DNA of 64,000 nt from Spirochaeta isovalerica (GTDB taxonomy: Bacteria > Spirochaetota > Spirochaetia > DSM-2461): contig NZ_JACHGJ010000004.1 of the NCBI RefSeq assembly GCF_014207565.1, forward strand, positions 62,001 to 126,000, in the 5' to 3' direction. Both the position numbers and the translations under genes were made by a program. Under the pieces are notes generated by a model. That model saw nothing but the letters and a program-made list of their open reading frames with translations. It was not told the DNA's origin and did no database searches. Shown piece after piece: positions 8,635 to 18,439 of this stretch; the first letter of the stretch is position 1; the number at the start of each line of letters is the position of its first letter.

Positions 8635-10131
8635 CTACATAAGAAGACCTTCATTTTTCAACTCTTCAATCAGCAGTGAAAAGTTTTTCTTATCTTCCAG
8701 TCTGAAAAAAGAGAGGACCATGTGATTTATATCATCAAAATCTCTTTCTCCCGACTCATAGTGAAAAATCTCATTGGCCAGATAAACCGTAAAAACAAGA
8801 GCTCTGTATTCTTCTTCAACTTCCAGCGGGAGATGATGATACCTGATGGCCTTTACGAGTTTTTCCGGAAAATCCCACTTTTCAGCGACCTGGGCTCCGA
8901 TTAGCGTATGGTTGTATCCTTCTGTCAACTCGTCGAGAAGAGACATGGGGATATGCTTGTCCCGGCATAAATCGGAAATTCGTTTTTCCAGCTCTCGGTT
9001 TAATCCGGCGACTATGATTCGTCCCAAATCATGAAGAAGCGAAGCGATATAGACATCTTCGGCTATCTTGCCGATCTTCATATGTCTGGCTATAAAACTG
9101 CCGATTAGAGCGACCATAAAGGAGTGCTGACTGATTTCATTGACAATCTCCTCTTTGTAACGCTGGCGCATTATTTTTGTCATTCCGTAATTGTAAAGTA
9201 TGGATTTGACACCCAGCATACCCATTACCCGGACGGCCGAAGCGACATCGGTAATCTCGTTCCTGGTTCTGTAAACCGGCGAATTGGCTATGCGCAGAAT
9301 TTCCGCAGAGAGAATGGGATCGGAATTAACAGCTTCGGCTATAGTACTGAAATTGCAGTCGGGATTGCTCAGCTCCCGCTGTAAAGTCTGAATATTGGCG
9401 GGAAACTGAGGCATCTGATCCAGCTCCGACGCTATGGTATCGGCGATCATCAGACTCTGGTCGACCGAAAGAAGATTGAGTGGGATATTCAGTCTGGTAA
9501 CGCTTCCCCCATCGGTGTTTTCAAAGGAGATGGCTTTCTGATCGAGGTTCACTTTTCGAAGCATGAGCAGAACTATGATCAAACCGAATCCCGCACCTTC
9601 GGTCGAGTCAAAACCGTAAGTGAAAACTTCTCCCAGATTTTCAAATTTCTTTGCCATATCCATCCGCTCACCGATTCTTTCCAGTTCCTTCTCGACAAAA
9701 GAGGTCGGACTGGTAACTTCGATGGTGAAAAAATGATCGGAGATGATAAAACGGATAGCCACAAAGATGTTTCGTTTAATGTGTTCCTCTTCCATCGGCC
9801 TGAAATCAAGAAAAACTTCTTCCTTGAAATTTTTCATGGCCTCTTCATACTGGTCCGGATTATATATGTCCAGCCCTTTCATTTCAAAATAGATTCTCTT
9901 GGAGTTGGCTTTACTGGCATTGGTGGACAGCTCGTTTACAACATATTCCAGATGGGAGTGGAGATGATCCTGATTAATAATTTCAAGTATGTTCTTCAAC
10001 ACCTTGGAACAGAAGAGATCGGTTTCACGGCTCGTATAGGGAAAAATAAAGGAAAGCTCTTTTTTTTCTTCTATCTCTTTTCTTATTTCTTCTATGTCGA
10101 CGTCTTTTATCTCGGAATATATTACAGACAA
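8635..10131 (-). CDS. HATPase-like / HDOD fusion signalling protein
   Basis: A 498-residue cytoplasmic protein with two parts. Residues about 55-220 resemble a GHKL (HATPase_c) ATP-binding fold: an N-box-like YVVNELSTNASKAN, a G-box-like STEGAGFGLIIVLLML and the closing strand GGSVTRLNIPL; no His-phosphorylation domain precedes it. Residues about 235-440 are an HDOD domain (MPQFPANIQTLQREL, VNSDPILSAEILRIANSP, IASLLHDLGRIIVAGL). HDOD proteins act in signalling, often beside c-di-GMP enzymes, as here. The predicted start is TTG at 10129-10131, overlapping the cyclase stop by 10 bases; the ribosome site is not clear, so the start is uncertain. Confidence 0.82.
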   Translation of the reverse strand: MSVIYSEIKDVDIEEIRKEIEEKKELSFIFPYTSRETDLFCSKVLKNILEIINQDHLHSHLEYVVNELSTNASKANSKRIYFEMKGLDIYNPDQYEEAMKNFKEEVFLDFRPMEEEHIKRNIFVAIRFIISDHFFTIEVTSPTSFVEKELERIGERMDMAKKFENLGEVFTYGFDSTEGAGFGLIIVLLMLRKVNLDQKAISFENTDGGSVTRLNIPLNLLSVDQSLMIADTIASELDQMPQFPANIQTLQRELSNPDCNFSTIAEAVNSDPILSAEILRIANSPVYRTRNEITDVASAVRVMGMLGVKSILYNYGMTKIMRQRYKEEIVNEISQHSFMVALIGSFIARHMKIGKIAEDVYIASLLHDLGRIIVAGLNRELEKRISDLCRDKHIPMSLLDELTEGYNHTLIGAQVAEKWDFPEKLVKAIRYHHLPLEVEEEYRALVFTVYLANEIFHYESGERDFDDINHMVLSFFRLEDKKNFSLLIEELKNEGLLM

Positions 10132-11375
10132 ACCCTGTTCTTCCCCTTCTCTTTCGCTTCATACAGTTTGGCATCGGCTGCATTGATCATATCGGTCAGA
10201 CTGTTTTTCTTCTCTATGCACAGACCGAAACTGGCCGTTACGGAAATTTTCTTTCCTTCATGACTGAAGTCGTAATCCTCTATTTTCGTCCTCACAGATT
10301 CGAATAGGAGAATCGCATCTTTGGGATCCATGTTATTTCCGATTATACAGAATTCCTCTCCGCCATAACGGGTGAGGATATCGGTGGATCTCAGGCTCCC
10401 CTGAAAGATTCTAGCCAGCGTTTTTATGACATAATCCCCCGCATCGTGACCGAATGTATCATTTATCATTTTAAAATTATCGATATCGATCATGGCTACC
10501 GTAATATAGCTCCCCGTGCGCCTGGCCGTATTGAATAAAAGTTCCCCTGTGTCGAAAAGATACCGCCTGTTATGTATTCCCGTCAGGTGATCGATAAGCG
10601 CCACTTCCCGGAGAGACTCGAAGTTTTCTATAAGCCTGATATTCTGATTGATACGGGTATAGAGAAGTTCGCTGACAAATGGCTTTGTGATAAAGTCATT
10701 GGCCCCGTACTTGATAAACTTGATAAGCATGGCATGGCTGCCCTTTGCGGAAATGCCTATTATAGCCAGTTTTTCCATGGGAAAATTCTTTCTGGCTTTG
10801 GTGGTGAATTCAAATCCGTCGCAAACCGGCATCTGGTAATCGACAAGGGCGAGCTTTATGTCGGGTGTTTTCTCCAGAATCTCCAGGGCGACAAGACCGT
10901 TTTCAGCCTCATAAACCTTGTACTGGTGAACATCGAGCAGCCCTTTCAGATGCTTCCGGCTCACAGTGGAATCATCGATGACCAGAACGCCTATATCCCT
11001 GTTTTTGTTGAAACGGTTGATCATTCCGAGAATGTAGCCGACGGAATGCGAACCTTCCTTTATAACGTAATCAATGACTTTTTTTGACCAGATGACCTCC
11101 TGAATATCAGGAGAGAAGGTCGAAGTCATAACCAGCGAGGGGATATTGTGGGAGAGGCATAAATCAACAATGGCGCCGTCCATGGCATCGGGAAGATGGT
11201 AATCGAGAATGGCCATGATGATTTCACCGCTTTCGACATGGGTCGGGAGACCGACCTCGGCCTCTCTGTAACTCTTGAACCAGATGACCTGAAATCCCAG
11301 CGAGTGACTGATGCTGTGCTTGAGCAGTTTGCCGTAAAACTCGCTTCCTTCTACTATGATGATTTTATGACTCAT
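10122..11375 (-). CDS. Diguanylate cyclase with two receiver domains (REC-REC-GGDEF)
   Basis: A 417-residue enzyme making c-di-GMP from two GTP. The first receiver (about 3-120) has AILDYHLPDAMDG; the second (about 127-245) has LVIDDSTVSRK and LALVDYQMPVCDG with a conserved acceptor Asp. The catalytic domain (about 255-417) has the motif GGEEF, and RSTD five residues before it is a product-inhibition I-site. The open frame extends to 11618, but the ATG at 11373-11375 gives MSHKIIIVEGS, a normal receiver start. There is no good Shine-Dalgarno sequence; a promoter ends 8 bases before the ATG. It is co-transcribed with the HDOD protein. Confidence 0.93.
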   Translation of the reverse strand: MSHKIIIVEGSEFYGKLLKHSISHSLGFQVIWFKSYREAEVGLPTHVESGEIIMAILDYHLPDAMDGAIVDLCLSHNIPSLVMTSTFSPDIQEVIWSKKVIDYVIKEGSHSVGYILGMINRFNKNRDIGVLVIDDSTVSRKHLKGLLDVHQYKVYEAENGLVALEILEKTPDIKLALVDYQMPVCDGFEFTTKARKNFPMEKLAIIGISAKGSHAMLIKFIKYGANDFITKPFVSELLYTRINQNIRLIENFESLREVALIDHLTGIHNRRYLFDTGELLFNTARRTGSYITVAMIDIDNFKMINDTFGHDAGDYVIKTLARIFQGSLRSTDILTRYGGEEFCIIGNNMDPKDAILLFESVRTKIEDYDFSHEGKKISVTASFGLCIEKKNSLTDMINAADAKLYEAKEKGKNRVCL

Positions 11376-11383
11376 ATACCTAT

Positions 11384-11412
11384 ATCTTATTGTTTTTTTG
11401 CGGCCAATACAA
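11384..11412 (-). promoter_or_regulatory. Probable leaderless promoter of the cyclase-HDOD operon
   Basis: Minus-strand TTGTAT (11407-11412), 17-base spacer, TAAGAT (11384-11389), then eight bases to the ATG. The short interval carries at best a weak AGG. Confidence 0.5.
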
Positions 11413-11498
11413 AGGATAGGCGCTTTTTTTGTTAGCCTTTTCTTTGTTTTTGTCTTTTTTTCCAGTATATTGACATAAGTACAAAATAGAGGGAAAAA

Positions 11499-12554
11499 AT
11501 GACAACAGAACTGAACGCTGCAGCCCTTCTGGAATGGTTTGACAGGGAAAAACGGGATTTCCCCTGGAGCCGGGAGAAAACGCCCTACAGGGTGTGGATC
11601 TCCGAGATTATGCTTCAACAGACTGTTGCATCAACTGTTATCCCTTATTTTGAAAAATGGTGCAGGGACTATCCCGGTATCAGTGATCTGTCCGAAACGC
11701 CGATAGAAGAAGCCATGTCCCGCTGGGAGGGTCTCGGATATTACAGCCGCTGCCGGAATATCCATAAAGCGGCCGGATATCTGATGGAAAAGTGCAATGG
11801 CGTGCTCCCCTCTGATTATGAAGGGTTGAGACTGGTTCCCGGTATCGGTGATTACACGGCCAGGGCCATTCTCAGCATTGCCTATGGTAAGCCCTATCCG
11901 GTTCTCGATGCCAATGTCAGGAGGATTCTCCAACGGCTGGAAGGCAGGAAAGACTGGAAAAAAGCCGATGACGGAAGGGTTCTGAAAGAGCTGGAGAAGA
12001 TAATTCCGGTGAATCGTCCAGGTGATTTCAATGAAGCGATGATGCAGCTTGGCCAACAGATCTGTTCGACAGGATCACCTCTATGCGGTCAATGCCCGCT
12101 TTCGGCAAACTGCAGAGCGCTGGAACAAGGAATAACTGCCGAAATACCGGCAAAGAAGGTTAAAAAGATAAAGATGAGCGAGAAAACGGTTCTTTTATTC
12201 CATTCAGAAGGGAAAATCCTCATGAGGAAGAAAAAGAAAGGGCTATTCCACGATTTGTGGTTACTCCCCACAGTGGAAGAGGACAGCTGCGAACGGATGA
12301 AGCGCATAAACAGCGAATGGTCTTTTCTCAATACGCAACTTCTGACTCAGCGGAATCATTTTTATACGGACAACAAAGACACACTTTCCCCCTGCCTGAT
12401 CACTTCGGAGGAAATAGATCTCTCCCATATGACGCCGGGAGATGACGACACGTACGAACACAAATGGATTGAAGTCTCCGAACTGGACAAATATCCCTGC
12501 CCCTCTGTCTACAGAAAGATTCTCGATGAGGTTATTGAGTATCTGCAGCCCTGA
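11499..12554 (+). CDS. mutY: A/G-specific adenine glycosylase MutY
   Basis: DNA repair enzyme that removes adenine paired with 8-oxoguanine; 351 residues, normal length. Visible are the catalytic Glu region (EIMLQQT), the helix-hairpin-helix LVPGIGDYTARAIL, the catalytic Asp in VLDANVRRILQR and the [4Fe-4S] ligands in the C-x6-C-x2-C-x5-C pattern starting CSTGSPLCGQC. The C-terminal part is a NUDIX-like 8-oxoG recognition domain with MRKKKKGLFHDLWLLP. The ribosome site GAGGG lies before the ATG. It is divergent from the cyclase operon and its stop abuts the stop of the convergent DHH gene. Confidence 0.97.
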   Translation: MTTELNAAALLEWFDREKRDFPWSREKTPYRVWISEIMLQQTVASTVIPYFEKWCRDYPGISDLSETPIEEAMSRWEGLGYYSRCRNIHKAAGYLMEKCNGVLPSDYEGLRLVPGIGDYTARAILSIAYGKPYPVLDANVRRILQRLEGRKDWKKADDGRVLKELEKIIPVNRPGDFNEAMMQLGQQICSTGSPLCGQCPLSANCRALEQGITAEIPAKKVKKIKMSEKTVLLFHSEGKILMRKKKKGLFHDLWLLPTVEEDSCERMKRINSEWSFLNTQLLTQRNHFYTDNKDTLSPCLITSEEIDLSHMTPGDDDTYEHKWIEVSELDKYPCPSVYRKILDEVIEYLQP

Positions 12555-13532
12555 TCAGCGGTAGGAGTTTTCCACGAAACTGATGGCGCGGTGGCGCACG
12601 AAAGTATGGAGGCTTTTGTTTTTATCAAGATTTTTCATAGGGAGAAAACCGCCCGCCATGCTCTCGTGCCCTCCGCCGAATCCCACACCTTCAAGAATAT
12701 TCCTGACAAGTCCGTTAGCTTTGATATTGTTATTAATGCTCCGGGTGGAGAATTTGATGCCCCCTTCCCGCGGAGAGTAAGCGACGACCACATTGACTCC
12801 CGCGATCGTCACGACGATATCGCTTGAAGCCCCCAGAAGGGAATCGTTCCCGCTCTCGAGAAAGAGAAATCCTATCTCACCGTATACCTCTACATTGTCA
12901 AAGGCTCTGGCGTAATCTTTCAGATCCTGCTGGCTGATCTGGTTTCCCTTCAGCGCCGTAATCAGTTCGATATCCGAATGGGTATAAAGATTGTAGAACA
13001 TGTTGATATCCAGTTCGGAAACCCCTCTGGTCAGATTATCGGTATCCATAAAAATCCCGTAGAGCAGAGCCGTGGCGACAGCTTTGGGTATGGGGATGTC
13101 ATTCTCGATAAAATATTCGGTAATGATGGTAGAACAGGCGCCGACTTCGGGACGGACATCGACCAGCCTGTATCCGTTGTCGCCGCCCCATTCATGATGG
13201 TCGATGACCGCCACTTCGTCGGTGACAAGATCGGTCATATTGGAATTGCCCTTCTGGCCGTCCACCAGTACCGTCCAGTCTTCCGCTCCCAGGGTTGAGA
13301 CATTTTCCGCCAGGGACAGCTGTATATTGAACAGCTCCAGCATCTTGGAGGAATTGGCCTTTTCAATTTCGTTTTCGTAGACAATCTCCGCATGGACCCC
13401 CCGGGTTTCCAGAAGATATTTGAGGCCGAAAGAGGAAGCTATGGCATCGGGATCGGGAACATTGTGGGGTTGAATAAAGACCTCATCGGGTGCCTTTTTC
13501 AGCAGTTCAACCAGTTCATCGAGTTTTGTCAT
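12555..13532 (-). CDS. DHH/DHHA1 phosphoesterase, NrnA-like (nanoRNase/pAp phosphatase family)
   Basis: A 325-residue RecJ-like metal-dependent phosphoesterase. NVPDPDAIASS is the first metal motif and VIDHHEWGG the DHH motif; the C-terminal DHHA1 region includes GVGFGGGHESMAGG. NrnA-type members degrade short oligoribonucleotides and dephosphorylate pAp; which activity applies here is inferred from the family. The frame opens at 13580, but the ATG at 13530-13532 is chosen because GAGGAG sits 7 bases before it. Confidence 0.88.
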   Translation of the reverse strand: MTKLDELVELLKKAPDEVFIQPHNVPDPDAIASSFGLKYLLETRGVHAEIVYENEIEKANSSKMLELFNIQLSLAENVSTLGAEDWTVLVDGQKGNSNMTDLVTDEVAVIDHHEWGGDNGYRLVDVRPEVGACSTIITEYFIENDIPIPKAVATALLYGIFMDTDNLTRGVSELDINMFYNLYTHSDIELITALKGNQISQQDLKDYARAFDNVEVYGEIGFLFLESGNDSLLGASSDIVVTIAGVNVVVAYSPREGGIKFSTRSINNNIKANGLVRNILEGVGFGGGHESMAGGFLPMKNLDKNKSLHTFVRHRAISFVENSYR

Positions 13533-13576
13533 GATTTTTCTCCTCTTAATAATTGTAGACCGCGGATTCATCAGCT

Positions 13577-14872
13577 TCAATAACTGTATGTAAAGACAGT
13601 ACTGATGATATGCTTAACCGGCAGCGCCGAAACTTCAGAGAAACCATCATTGTAAAGATCGAACAATCCGCTGTATTCAATCCGTCCGGAAAAATTCCCT
13701 GAAAAATTATAGGAAACCGATGGAAGAATCATGAGAGCTCCCGAATCAGGGGAGAAAATGGCTGTCAGATTCAGATCCGTATTGATGGAATACAGTGGCT
13801 GCATTAGCGAAAGCATAATGTAGTGCCGGGCGAAATATCCGCTTCGGTACATAGACATAAGATCCGTTGTGGGACTCAGCGCCATAGCCGCTTCGATTTC
13901 GTTTCTTTCATCATTATCGTACCCCTCTCCATTGTAGAAATACTCCACAACAGCGTACAGTTCACTTGGAAATGTGTATTCCACTCCCGCAAGAGCGGAG
14001 AAAATCCATTCTGTTTTCCTGCTGAGGTCGGTTCCGTCAACAAAATTGTTCCGGCTTCCCTTCCGGACCGCCGCTTCTCCGTAGAATCCCAGACCGAACA
14101 GATCGGCCAGAAATCCGGCTCCCAGAGACGGAACATAGGCATCGCTGCCTTCCGCCGCGTCATAATCGTACAATCCTGTCAGTTTCACCTCGAAGCCCGG
14201 CAGATAGAAAGTCAGTTCCCCTCCCCCCTTTATCTCTTCGAAATCGATTCCCGAAGCCAGCAGATCATCGGGAAGAATTCCGTAGACTTTCAGATTGGCG
14301 ATATAACCGAAATCCGCCGAGAAAGCCAGAGCGTCGACACCGCGAAGCGCCGTGTCGGGATCAGAGGGATCCTTAAGCGGATTGGCGAAATCTATGGGGT
14401 TCCAGCCGTAGCCGTAGCCGGTGAGCATGCTCTGTCTTCCTACAATGAGAGAGACAGAATCGCCCAAAGCCACATTGGCGGAAAACCTCATGATATCGAG
14501 AGAGAAAATGGTATCGCCTGCCAGAGCTATGACCTCACCGGTTGCGGCCAGCGTCACGGAGTCAGGATCCGGGAAAGTATCGGAATTATACGCACTTGCC
14601 ATCAAGGCCTGACCGATGGGATACTCCTTCAGACTGAACCAGGCGGAGAATGTTGTTTTCTCATCTCCCGCATCGAACCGGGCAATGAGCGATGTGTTCA
14701 TGGAGAGGTCTTTCATCTCCATCATATTGCCGGGGTTGAGAAGACTGTCGAAATCGCCGTCGGTAATATTGGCGGAAAAGCCGATTTCCGCTGTCCCTGA
14801 GAATTCAGCTTGAGCCGCGGCGGGTATAAGAAACAGCAGAGCTGTCACCGAAATCGCAAATATCTTTTTCAT
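13577..14872 (-). CDS. Outer-membrane beta-barrel protein of the RND/LolA-like locus
   Basis: A 431-residue exported protein with a signal peptide ending AAAQA (about residue 22) followed by alternating short hydrophobic and aromatic strands separated by acidic or glycine loops, and an aromatic last strand ending FTYSY. This is typical of an outer-membrane barrel; no named family is recognised. It is the last gene of a five-gene operon and overlaps the LolA-like gene by 4 bases (ATGA), so it probably works with the exporter and carrier as the outer-membrane end of the pathway. Confidence 0.75.
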   Translation of the reverse strand: MKKIFAISVTALLFLIPAAAQAEFSGTAEIGFSANITDGDFDSLLNPGNMMEMKDLSMNTSLIARFDAGDEKTTFSAWFSLKEYPIGQALMASAYNSDTFPDPDSVTLAATGEVIALAGDTIFSLDIMRFSANVALGDSVSLIVGRQSMLTGYGYGWNPIDFANPLKDPSDPDTALRGVDALAFSADFGYIANLKVYGILPDDLLASGIDFEEIKGGGELTFYLPGFEVKLTGLYDYDAAEGSDAYVPSLGAGFLADLFGLGFYGEAAVRKGSRNNFVDGTDLSRKTEWIFSALAGVEYTFPSELYAVVEYFYNGEGYDNDERNEIEAAMALSPTTDLMSMYRSGYFARHYIMLSLMQPLYSINTDLNLTAIFSPDSGALMILPSVSYNFSGNFSGRIEYSGLFDLYNDGFSEVSALPVKHIISTVFTYSY

Positions 14873-15624
14873 CGGATCGTCTCCAGATAGCGGGTCGTAA
14901 ACATGCGGTCCTGCACTTTGGGACTGTCCACTTCGAACTCTTCGATCACCACCTCGGTCCGGGAGGGTTTCGTATGGTTGAACATGGTGTAGGCGAAGGG
15001 GTAATCCTTTCCGTTCACCGTCCTGTAATCATAGAAACTCATGCTTTTGATATTGGCGCCGCTTTCGTAGTAATCGATTTTCATATAGCGGTACGTATCT
15101 TTTGTGATGTAAACCACCATTTTCTCGTAGGGCGCATCGGAACCGGAAGCGGTCAGCTCGATGACATGGCAGAGATCCCCTTCGACCTTTTCCTCGCCTA
15201 TAAGCCGGGAAGTGTATTTTTCGGCGAGGCCCGATCCTCCCTCTCCCATATCGGCATAGGAGAAATCGGAACCGCCCGCTGAATTCTTTTTGGCGGAGCT
15301 GCTCAATTTTCGGACCCGTCCCGTCGAACTGAAACGGACCCAGAGATCGTCTTCGATCATCAGATTGGCCGTCCCCTTCATGCGGCGCGGTTCTACATAA
15401 ATGGAGAGGGAATAGCTCTTTCCGTCCTTCTCCATTGTATAACCTTCTATCTTCTGCACAGGCTGAGCCTCATCGGACAGATAGACAGTCATGGTGCTGG
15501 TGCTGTATATTCTGTTTCCCTTGAACGCTTCATCAGCCCGGTTGACGATTTCATCGGCGCTCTGCCCGTAAAGGCCGGCGGCCGTTATCAGCAATGCAAA
15601 TAGAATCAGCTGTAATTTATTCAT
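14869..15624 (-). CDS. LolA-like periplasmic carrier (outer-membrane lipoprotein-sorting family)
   Basis: A 251-residue exported protein with a signal peptide ending about GLYGQ (residue 21). The mature part has the pattern of the DUF4292/PF17131 LolA-like fold: STMTVYLSDEAQPVQKIEGY, MIEDDLWVRFSSTGRVRKL and a C-terminal YPFAYTMFNHTKPSRTEVVIEE. Such proteins are thought to carry lipid or acyl chains in a half-barrel. A paralogue-like gene occurs at 46161-46925 in an analogous position beside ABC permeases. Its cargo is unknown. Confidence 0.8.
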   Translation of the reverse strand: MNKLQLILFALLITAAGLYGQSADEIVNRADEAFKGNRIYSTSTMTVYLSDEAQPVQKIEGYTMEKDGKSYSLSIYVEPRRMKGTANLMIEDDLWVRFSSTGRVRKLSSSAKKNSAGGSDFSYADMGEGGSGLAEKYTSRLIGEEKVEGDLCHVIELTASGSDAPYEKMVVYITKDTYRYMKIDYYESGANIKSMSFYDYRTVNGKDYPFAYTMFNHTKPSRTEVVIEEFEVDSPKVQDRMFTTRYLETIR

Positions 15625-15662
15625 TTTTTTCTCCTTTGGTCAGGTTGCATGGTCGGGAAGAA

Positions 15663-18428
15663 TTACTTTTTCCGTAAAGACCATGGTTTGAAATTGAGAT
15701 TCAGTTTTTCGCTCAAAAGAATGAGCATGCCCGGATGAAACAGCACTGAGAAAAGGAACGCTATGGCCATGGCTATGGGTAGGATTATCCCCGTGCTTCT
15801 CATGGCACGCATGGGCGATGGTATAAAGGAACCGAATCCCACCATGGTCGTCAGTGTCGTAATGAGCAGCGCCGTTCCTGTTTTCCCGATAACGGTCTTC
15901 ATCTTCCCTTTACCCTCCAGCAGATAGCGGTGATTGATATGCACCGCGTCATCGACGCCGATTCCTATAAGCAGAGGCACGACTATGATATTGAGAAAGT
16001 CAAACTTGATCCCCGTCACAGCCATGAATCCGAAAAGAGTGAGAAAAGAGAGCAGAAGGGAAGTCATGGTCAGGACAACAAGTTTGATATTGCGGAAGTC
16101 CAGAAGAAGAATGAGAGACACAACGATAATAGCCACTATAGCCGAGAGAACCCCGTCTTTTTCCGCCATGAAAGAAAGCTGGTCCCCGGCGAGAAGCATG
16201 CCTGTCCCCCTGTCGGTTACGGTGTTCATCTGCTGCTGATAAATTGTCCGGAAATCGCCTTCCCAGGGGTTTTCCGTGGGAATGACATTGAGGAGGTAAC
16301 TGGATTTATCCTTTGAGATATAGGAATCGCGCAGATTCGCCGGAAGCATATCGAAGGAAACCGGTTCGTCCGACGCCATTGCTTCGAGTTTTCCCTTCAG
16401 GAGCGGAACAAGAGTGCTCTGCAGCGCTTCCAGCCCCGCGGCATCCCCCTCGCCCGACTCGAGTGTGGCGAACAGCCTGTCGAAATTACTCTCGCCGATT
16501 TTGTCGCCCTCCGCACTGACACCGGTAACCGTTCCTATGGTGTTGAGCAGTTTGTGCATATTGCCGAGATAAGCCAGGTCGCCCATCTCCATCATATTCA
16601 TTTCCAGGCGGTAGAGTTCTTCAAGCAGTCCCTCGCTGTCGACCCGGTCTGCAGGTTTCTCACTGTCCAACTCTGAAGCAAAATCGCGGATTAAAGCCCC
16701 CCGTCTCGCACCTTCTTCAGGCGGAACATAGTAATCGCCTATGGAATCGACCATTTTCACCGAGGAGAGATCCTCGAGCCTGTCGCTCAGATCCTTTACC
16801 TCGGCGGGATCGTGGGAAATGATGGATAGGGAGTCGGGTGCCATGCCGAACTCGTCAACCAGCACATCCTGAAGCTCGATCGATTCAAGCCCTTCGGCTT
16901 CCATCTTCATCAGGTTTGTTTCAAGTGAAACTCCGGGAGCTTTCAGGGCAAAAAAGAGTCCCATGGCCAGCATCAGCCCTGAAATCAGCAAAGGAGCTTT
17001 TACCAGCAAAGCTCCGATTCCCGATGCGGCATCGGACCGGATATTGATCTTTTTGAACAGGCTGTGCTCGCCTTTACCCTTTTTGACTCTTCTGTACTCC
17101 CGGAACCCCAGCATGGGAGGAATGATGAGAAGCATGGCGAGAAGTTCGCAGACAATTCCCATACCGGCGACCAGACCGAGCTCCCGGATCATCTGGGTTT
17201 CGGCAATGACAAGGGCGAAAAATGCGGCGGCTGTTGTCAGTCCCCCGGTTAGAATTCCCGAACCGCTTTTCTCGATAGCATGGCGGATGGCATCGTAGAA
17301 ATCCAGCCCGGCATCCCTTTCCTGCCTGTAGGCTGTGAGAAGATGGATTGCGAAGTCGATACCCAGCCCCATCAGTGCCACCAGATACATGGCCGTCATC
17401 ATATTGAGTTTTCTGATGACGAAGCCGCTCATTCCCATAGTCCAGAGTATCCCGATAATAAGGGGAACACCTGAAATAAGGGGAACGGAAAACATGCGGA
17501 AGGTTAGGATCATCAGTATGAGAATGGCGGCAAGCGCCAGAACAGAGGAAAGGACTATCCCCTGCTCGCCCGTCACCATTTCATCGCGACCGACGACGAG
17601 TATTCCCGTCAGCCCGGTCTTAATCCCCAGGTCGTTGCCGACATCCTTCACCGCGTCCTCAATGGAATTGACGTAGGGTGCCAGATAGAAATAATCATTC
17701 ATGGAGAAGGTCGGTTCAATTAAGGCGATCCCCATCCTGTTGTCTTTGCTGAGAATATAGGTTTCCCCGAAAAGCCAGTTATCGAGCGCTGCATCCACCT
17801 CGGAAGAGGAGACGCTCCCGCCTCTGGCCGACCGGTCCAGGACTCCCAATAGCTGATCCAGTCCCCGGAACATCCCTACAGCCATCTGCTGGTCATCGGA
17901 AAGCTTGTCTCCGTCTCCTGCATACTCTCTCTCGAAATCATCATTCACAGCGGTTAGGAGAGGAACGAGATTCAGATCTCCGTACATGCGGGAGAAGCGC
18001 TTTATGTCTTTTTCCTCAGTAAACATAAGACCGTGTTTCTTAAAGAAATCCAGATCGGTCTTCCCCGTAACCCTAACGACGGAATCGCTGAACTGCTCTT
18101 CAGACAGTCTGGCGACAATGGCATCGATCCCCATCTTCACCTGTTTTTCCGCCTCGACGGGATCTTCTATATCCCTGGCATCGACAACGGCCAGAATGGA
18201 GGACGCCGCTGGAAAATCCTCTATGATTTTCTTCATATCCTTCACCTGGCTGGTATTCTCAGGCAGCATGGAGTAGAATGTCATATCCGCTTTCAGAATG
18301 GACAGCCCGACGCCCATGACCGCTGTGATTCCCAATATAATAAGAAAAGCCTTTCCCCAGTTCCGGGCTGACCACACAGCCCATCTCCCGAGAATCCTTT
18401 CCCTGAAATTTTCTTTTTTTTCTTTCAT
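15663..18428 (-). CDS. RND-family exporter with two MMPL/SSD-like halves
   Basis: A 921-residue inner-membrane exporter powered by proton flow. It has the duplicated layout of the MMPL/HpnN group: TM1 at about 18-38, a large periplasmic loop (40-270), five TM segments (about 285-440), a second TM and loop (about 475-730) and a final five-TM block (about 745-905). LMGLGIDFAIHLLTAYRQE and LLIGIGVDDAVHINHRYL are the paired conserved TM4 motifs. The frame opens with GTG at 18434, but ATG at 18426-18428 is better spaced from GGAG. Its neighbours, a LolA-like carrier and a barrel, suggest lipid-like cargo. Confidence 0.93.
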   Translation of the reverse strand: MKEKKENFRERILGRWAVWSARNWGKAFLIILGITAVMGVGLSILKADMTFYSMLPENTSQVKDMKKIIEDFPAASSILAVVDARDIEDPVEAEKQVKMGIDAIVARLSEEQFSDSVVRVTGKTDLDFFKKHGLMFTEEKDIKRFSRMYGDLNLVPLLTAVNDDFEREYAGDGDKLSDDQQMAVGMFRGLDQLLGVLDRSARGGSVSSSEVDAALDNWLFGETYILSKDNRMGIALIEPTFSMNDYFYLAPYVNSIEDAVKDVGNDLGIKTGLTGILVVGRDEMVTGEQGIVLSSVLALAAILILMILTFRMFSVPLISGVPLIIGILWTMGMSGFVIRKLNMMTAMYLVALMGLGIDFAIHLLTAYRQERDAGLDFYDAIRHAIEKSGSGILTGGLTTAAAFFALVIAETQMIRELGLVAGMGIVCELLAMLLIIPPMLGFREYRRVKKGKGEHSLFKKINIRSDAASGIGALLVKAPLLISGLMLAMGLFFALKAPGVSLETNLMKMEAEGLESIELQDVLVDEFGMAPDSLSIISHDPAEVKDLSDRLEDLSSVKMVDSIGDYYVPPEEGARRGALIRDFASELDSEKPADRVDSEGLLEELYRLEMNMMEMGDLAYLGNMHKLLNTIGTVTGVSAEGDKIGESNFDRLFATLESGEGDAAGLEALQSTLVPLLKGKLEAMASDEPVSFDMLPANLRDSYISKDKSSYLLNVIPTENPWEGDFRTIYQQQMNTVTDRGTGMLLAGDQLSFMAEKDGVLSAIVAIIVVSLILLLDFRNIKLVVLTMTSLLLSFLTLFGFMAVTGIKFDFLNIIVVPLLIGIGVDDAVHINHRYLLEGKGKMKTVIGKTGTALLITTLTTMVGFGSFIPSPMRAMRSTGIILPIAMAIAFLFSVLFHPGMLILLSEKLNLNFKPWSLRKK

Positions 18429-18439
18429 AAACACTCCGT

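Noticed and set aside
10122-11618. Long N-terminal extension of the diguanylate cyclase frame to 11618
   Set aside because: The 81 extra residues overlap the mutY start and promoter region and do not resemble a domain; the receiver begins at the ATG at 11375.
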